A stretch of 5,204 nt of DNA from the NCBI GenBank assembly GCA_013044465.1, contig JABEUL010000309.1:1-5204 (forward strand). The letters run 5' to 3'. The notes under the pieces were generated by a model that was not told the DNA's origin, did no database searches, and was given only the letters and a program-made list of their open reading frames with translations. The position numbers were made by a program, and so were the translations under genes. Source of the stretch: Acidimicrobiales bacterium. Its GTDB lineage: Bacteria > Actinomycetota > Acidimicrobiia > Acidimicrobiales > JABEUL01. Below, piece after piece: positions 5,085 through 5,204 of this stretch (the stretch's first letter is position 1; every line of letters begins with the position of its first letter).

Positions 5085-5109
5085 GATGTGGGTGTGTGGT
5101 TTCTTATGA
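4876..5109 (+). pseudogene. Truncated RHS-tip cassette 3 (seam without cargo)
   Basis: A 77-codon frame from GTG, equivalent to the front of cassette 2 (QLAQIREE then NGTTSNNAYPRFSCNYSFLAA). It carries the seam in mutated form, ATGDPVNVWEPSG: the usual Ser-Asp before PSG has become Trp-Glu. Only MWVCGFL follows before a TGA at 5107-5109, so there is no toxin domain. The substitutions cluster in the nine bases after the GTGAAT codons, whereas the 190 bases before are well conserved. It is probably a dead or empty cassette, or a recombination remnant; a frameshift into further cargo beyond the window is possible but not visible in the last 95 bases. Confidence 0.6.
5047..5085 (+). other. Mutated RHS seam motif, cassette 3
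   Basis: Encodes ATGDPVNVWEPSG. The first seven residues are as in the other seams; the SDPSG half is altered to WEPSG. The following ATG matches cassette 1 (PSGM in both). Confidence 0.65.
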
Positions 5110-5166
5110 CTCTTCCAGTGCCCACAGAAACAAAAGTTTAGTAGTTTTTCTTGTGGAGGTTTGTTC

Positions 5167-5199
5167 TGTTGATATGTGGCAGACCACAATAAATCAACA
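5167..5199. repeat. Imperfect inverted repeat / stem-loop at right edge
   Basis: Outer arms TGTTGAT (5167-5173) and ATCAACA (5193-5199) and inner arms TGTGG (5175-5179) and CCACA (5184-5188) close on the loop CAGA, with a lopsided internal bulge (1 versus 4 bases). This is a plausible folded DNA or RNA element, for instance a subterminal hairpin of a mobile element or an intergenic stem-loop. There is no U-tract within the window to make it a terminator, and it is cut close to the edge. Confidence 0.4.
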
Positions 5200-5204
5200 T
5201 ACAC

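Overview
The window looks like the edge of a genomic island in a bacterium, most likely an actinomycete-type (Actinomycetota) organism of moderate-to-low G+C. This rests on the integrase style (GLRRGEL and PKTEAGRRTV boxes, as in actinobacterial phage integrases), the HTH_17/excisionase partner and the RHS seam motif ATGDPVNxSDPSG. Assignment below phylum is not supported by the sequence.

Left part (1-1214, minus strand): an integration module. A tyrosine integrase runs off the left edge. It lies 10 bases downstream of a 99-residue excisionase-like HTH gene that starts from a strong AGGAGG ribosome site. The leader of that gene is unusually structured: a near-perfect 19-bp palindrome just downstream of a candidate promoter, then an SD / anti-SD / SD series that could form two mutually exclusive hairpins. 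Next to it, on the plus strand, lies a decayed IS3-family transposase remnant (about 1192-1563) with a frameshift and a stop.

Middle and right part (1592-5109, plus strand): a tandem series of displaced ('orphan') RHS/polymorphic-toxin tip cassettes. Each is marked by the short RHS seam ending in DPSG (or a decayed form), followed by a cassette-specific C-terminal region and then, where present, a small gene in the immunity position. Cassette 1 is a 339-aa ORF ending in a His-rich toxin-like segment, plus a 122-aa candidate immunity gene 2 bases later. Cassette 2 is a 292-aa Cys/Pro-rich ORF, plus a 160-aa predicted lipoprotein 9 bases later, then a 66-aa orphan ORF. Cassette 3 keeps the upstream block and a mutated seam and stops within a few codons; it has no cargo. 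Cassettes 2 and 3 are preceded by the same roughly 282-bp direct repeat. The repeat ends at the DPSG codons and, in copy 2, begins exactly where a fragment of a XerC/D-type recombinase (catalytic His and Tyr retained) ends.

Taken together, the region reads as an array of interchangeable toxin tips with homologous front ends, assembled and eroded by recombination, beside an integrase/excisionase pair, an IS3 remnant and a second recombinase remnant. No full-length RHS/secreted carrier protein, tRNA, rRNA or CRISPR array is visible. All family assignments come from reading the translated sequence by eye; no database search was possible.
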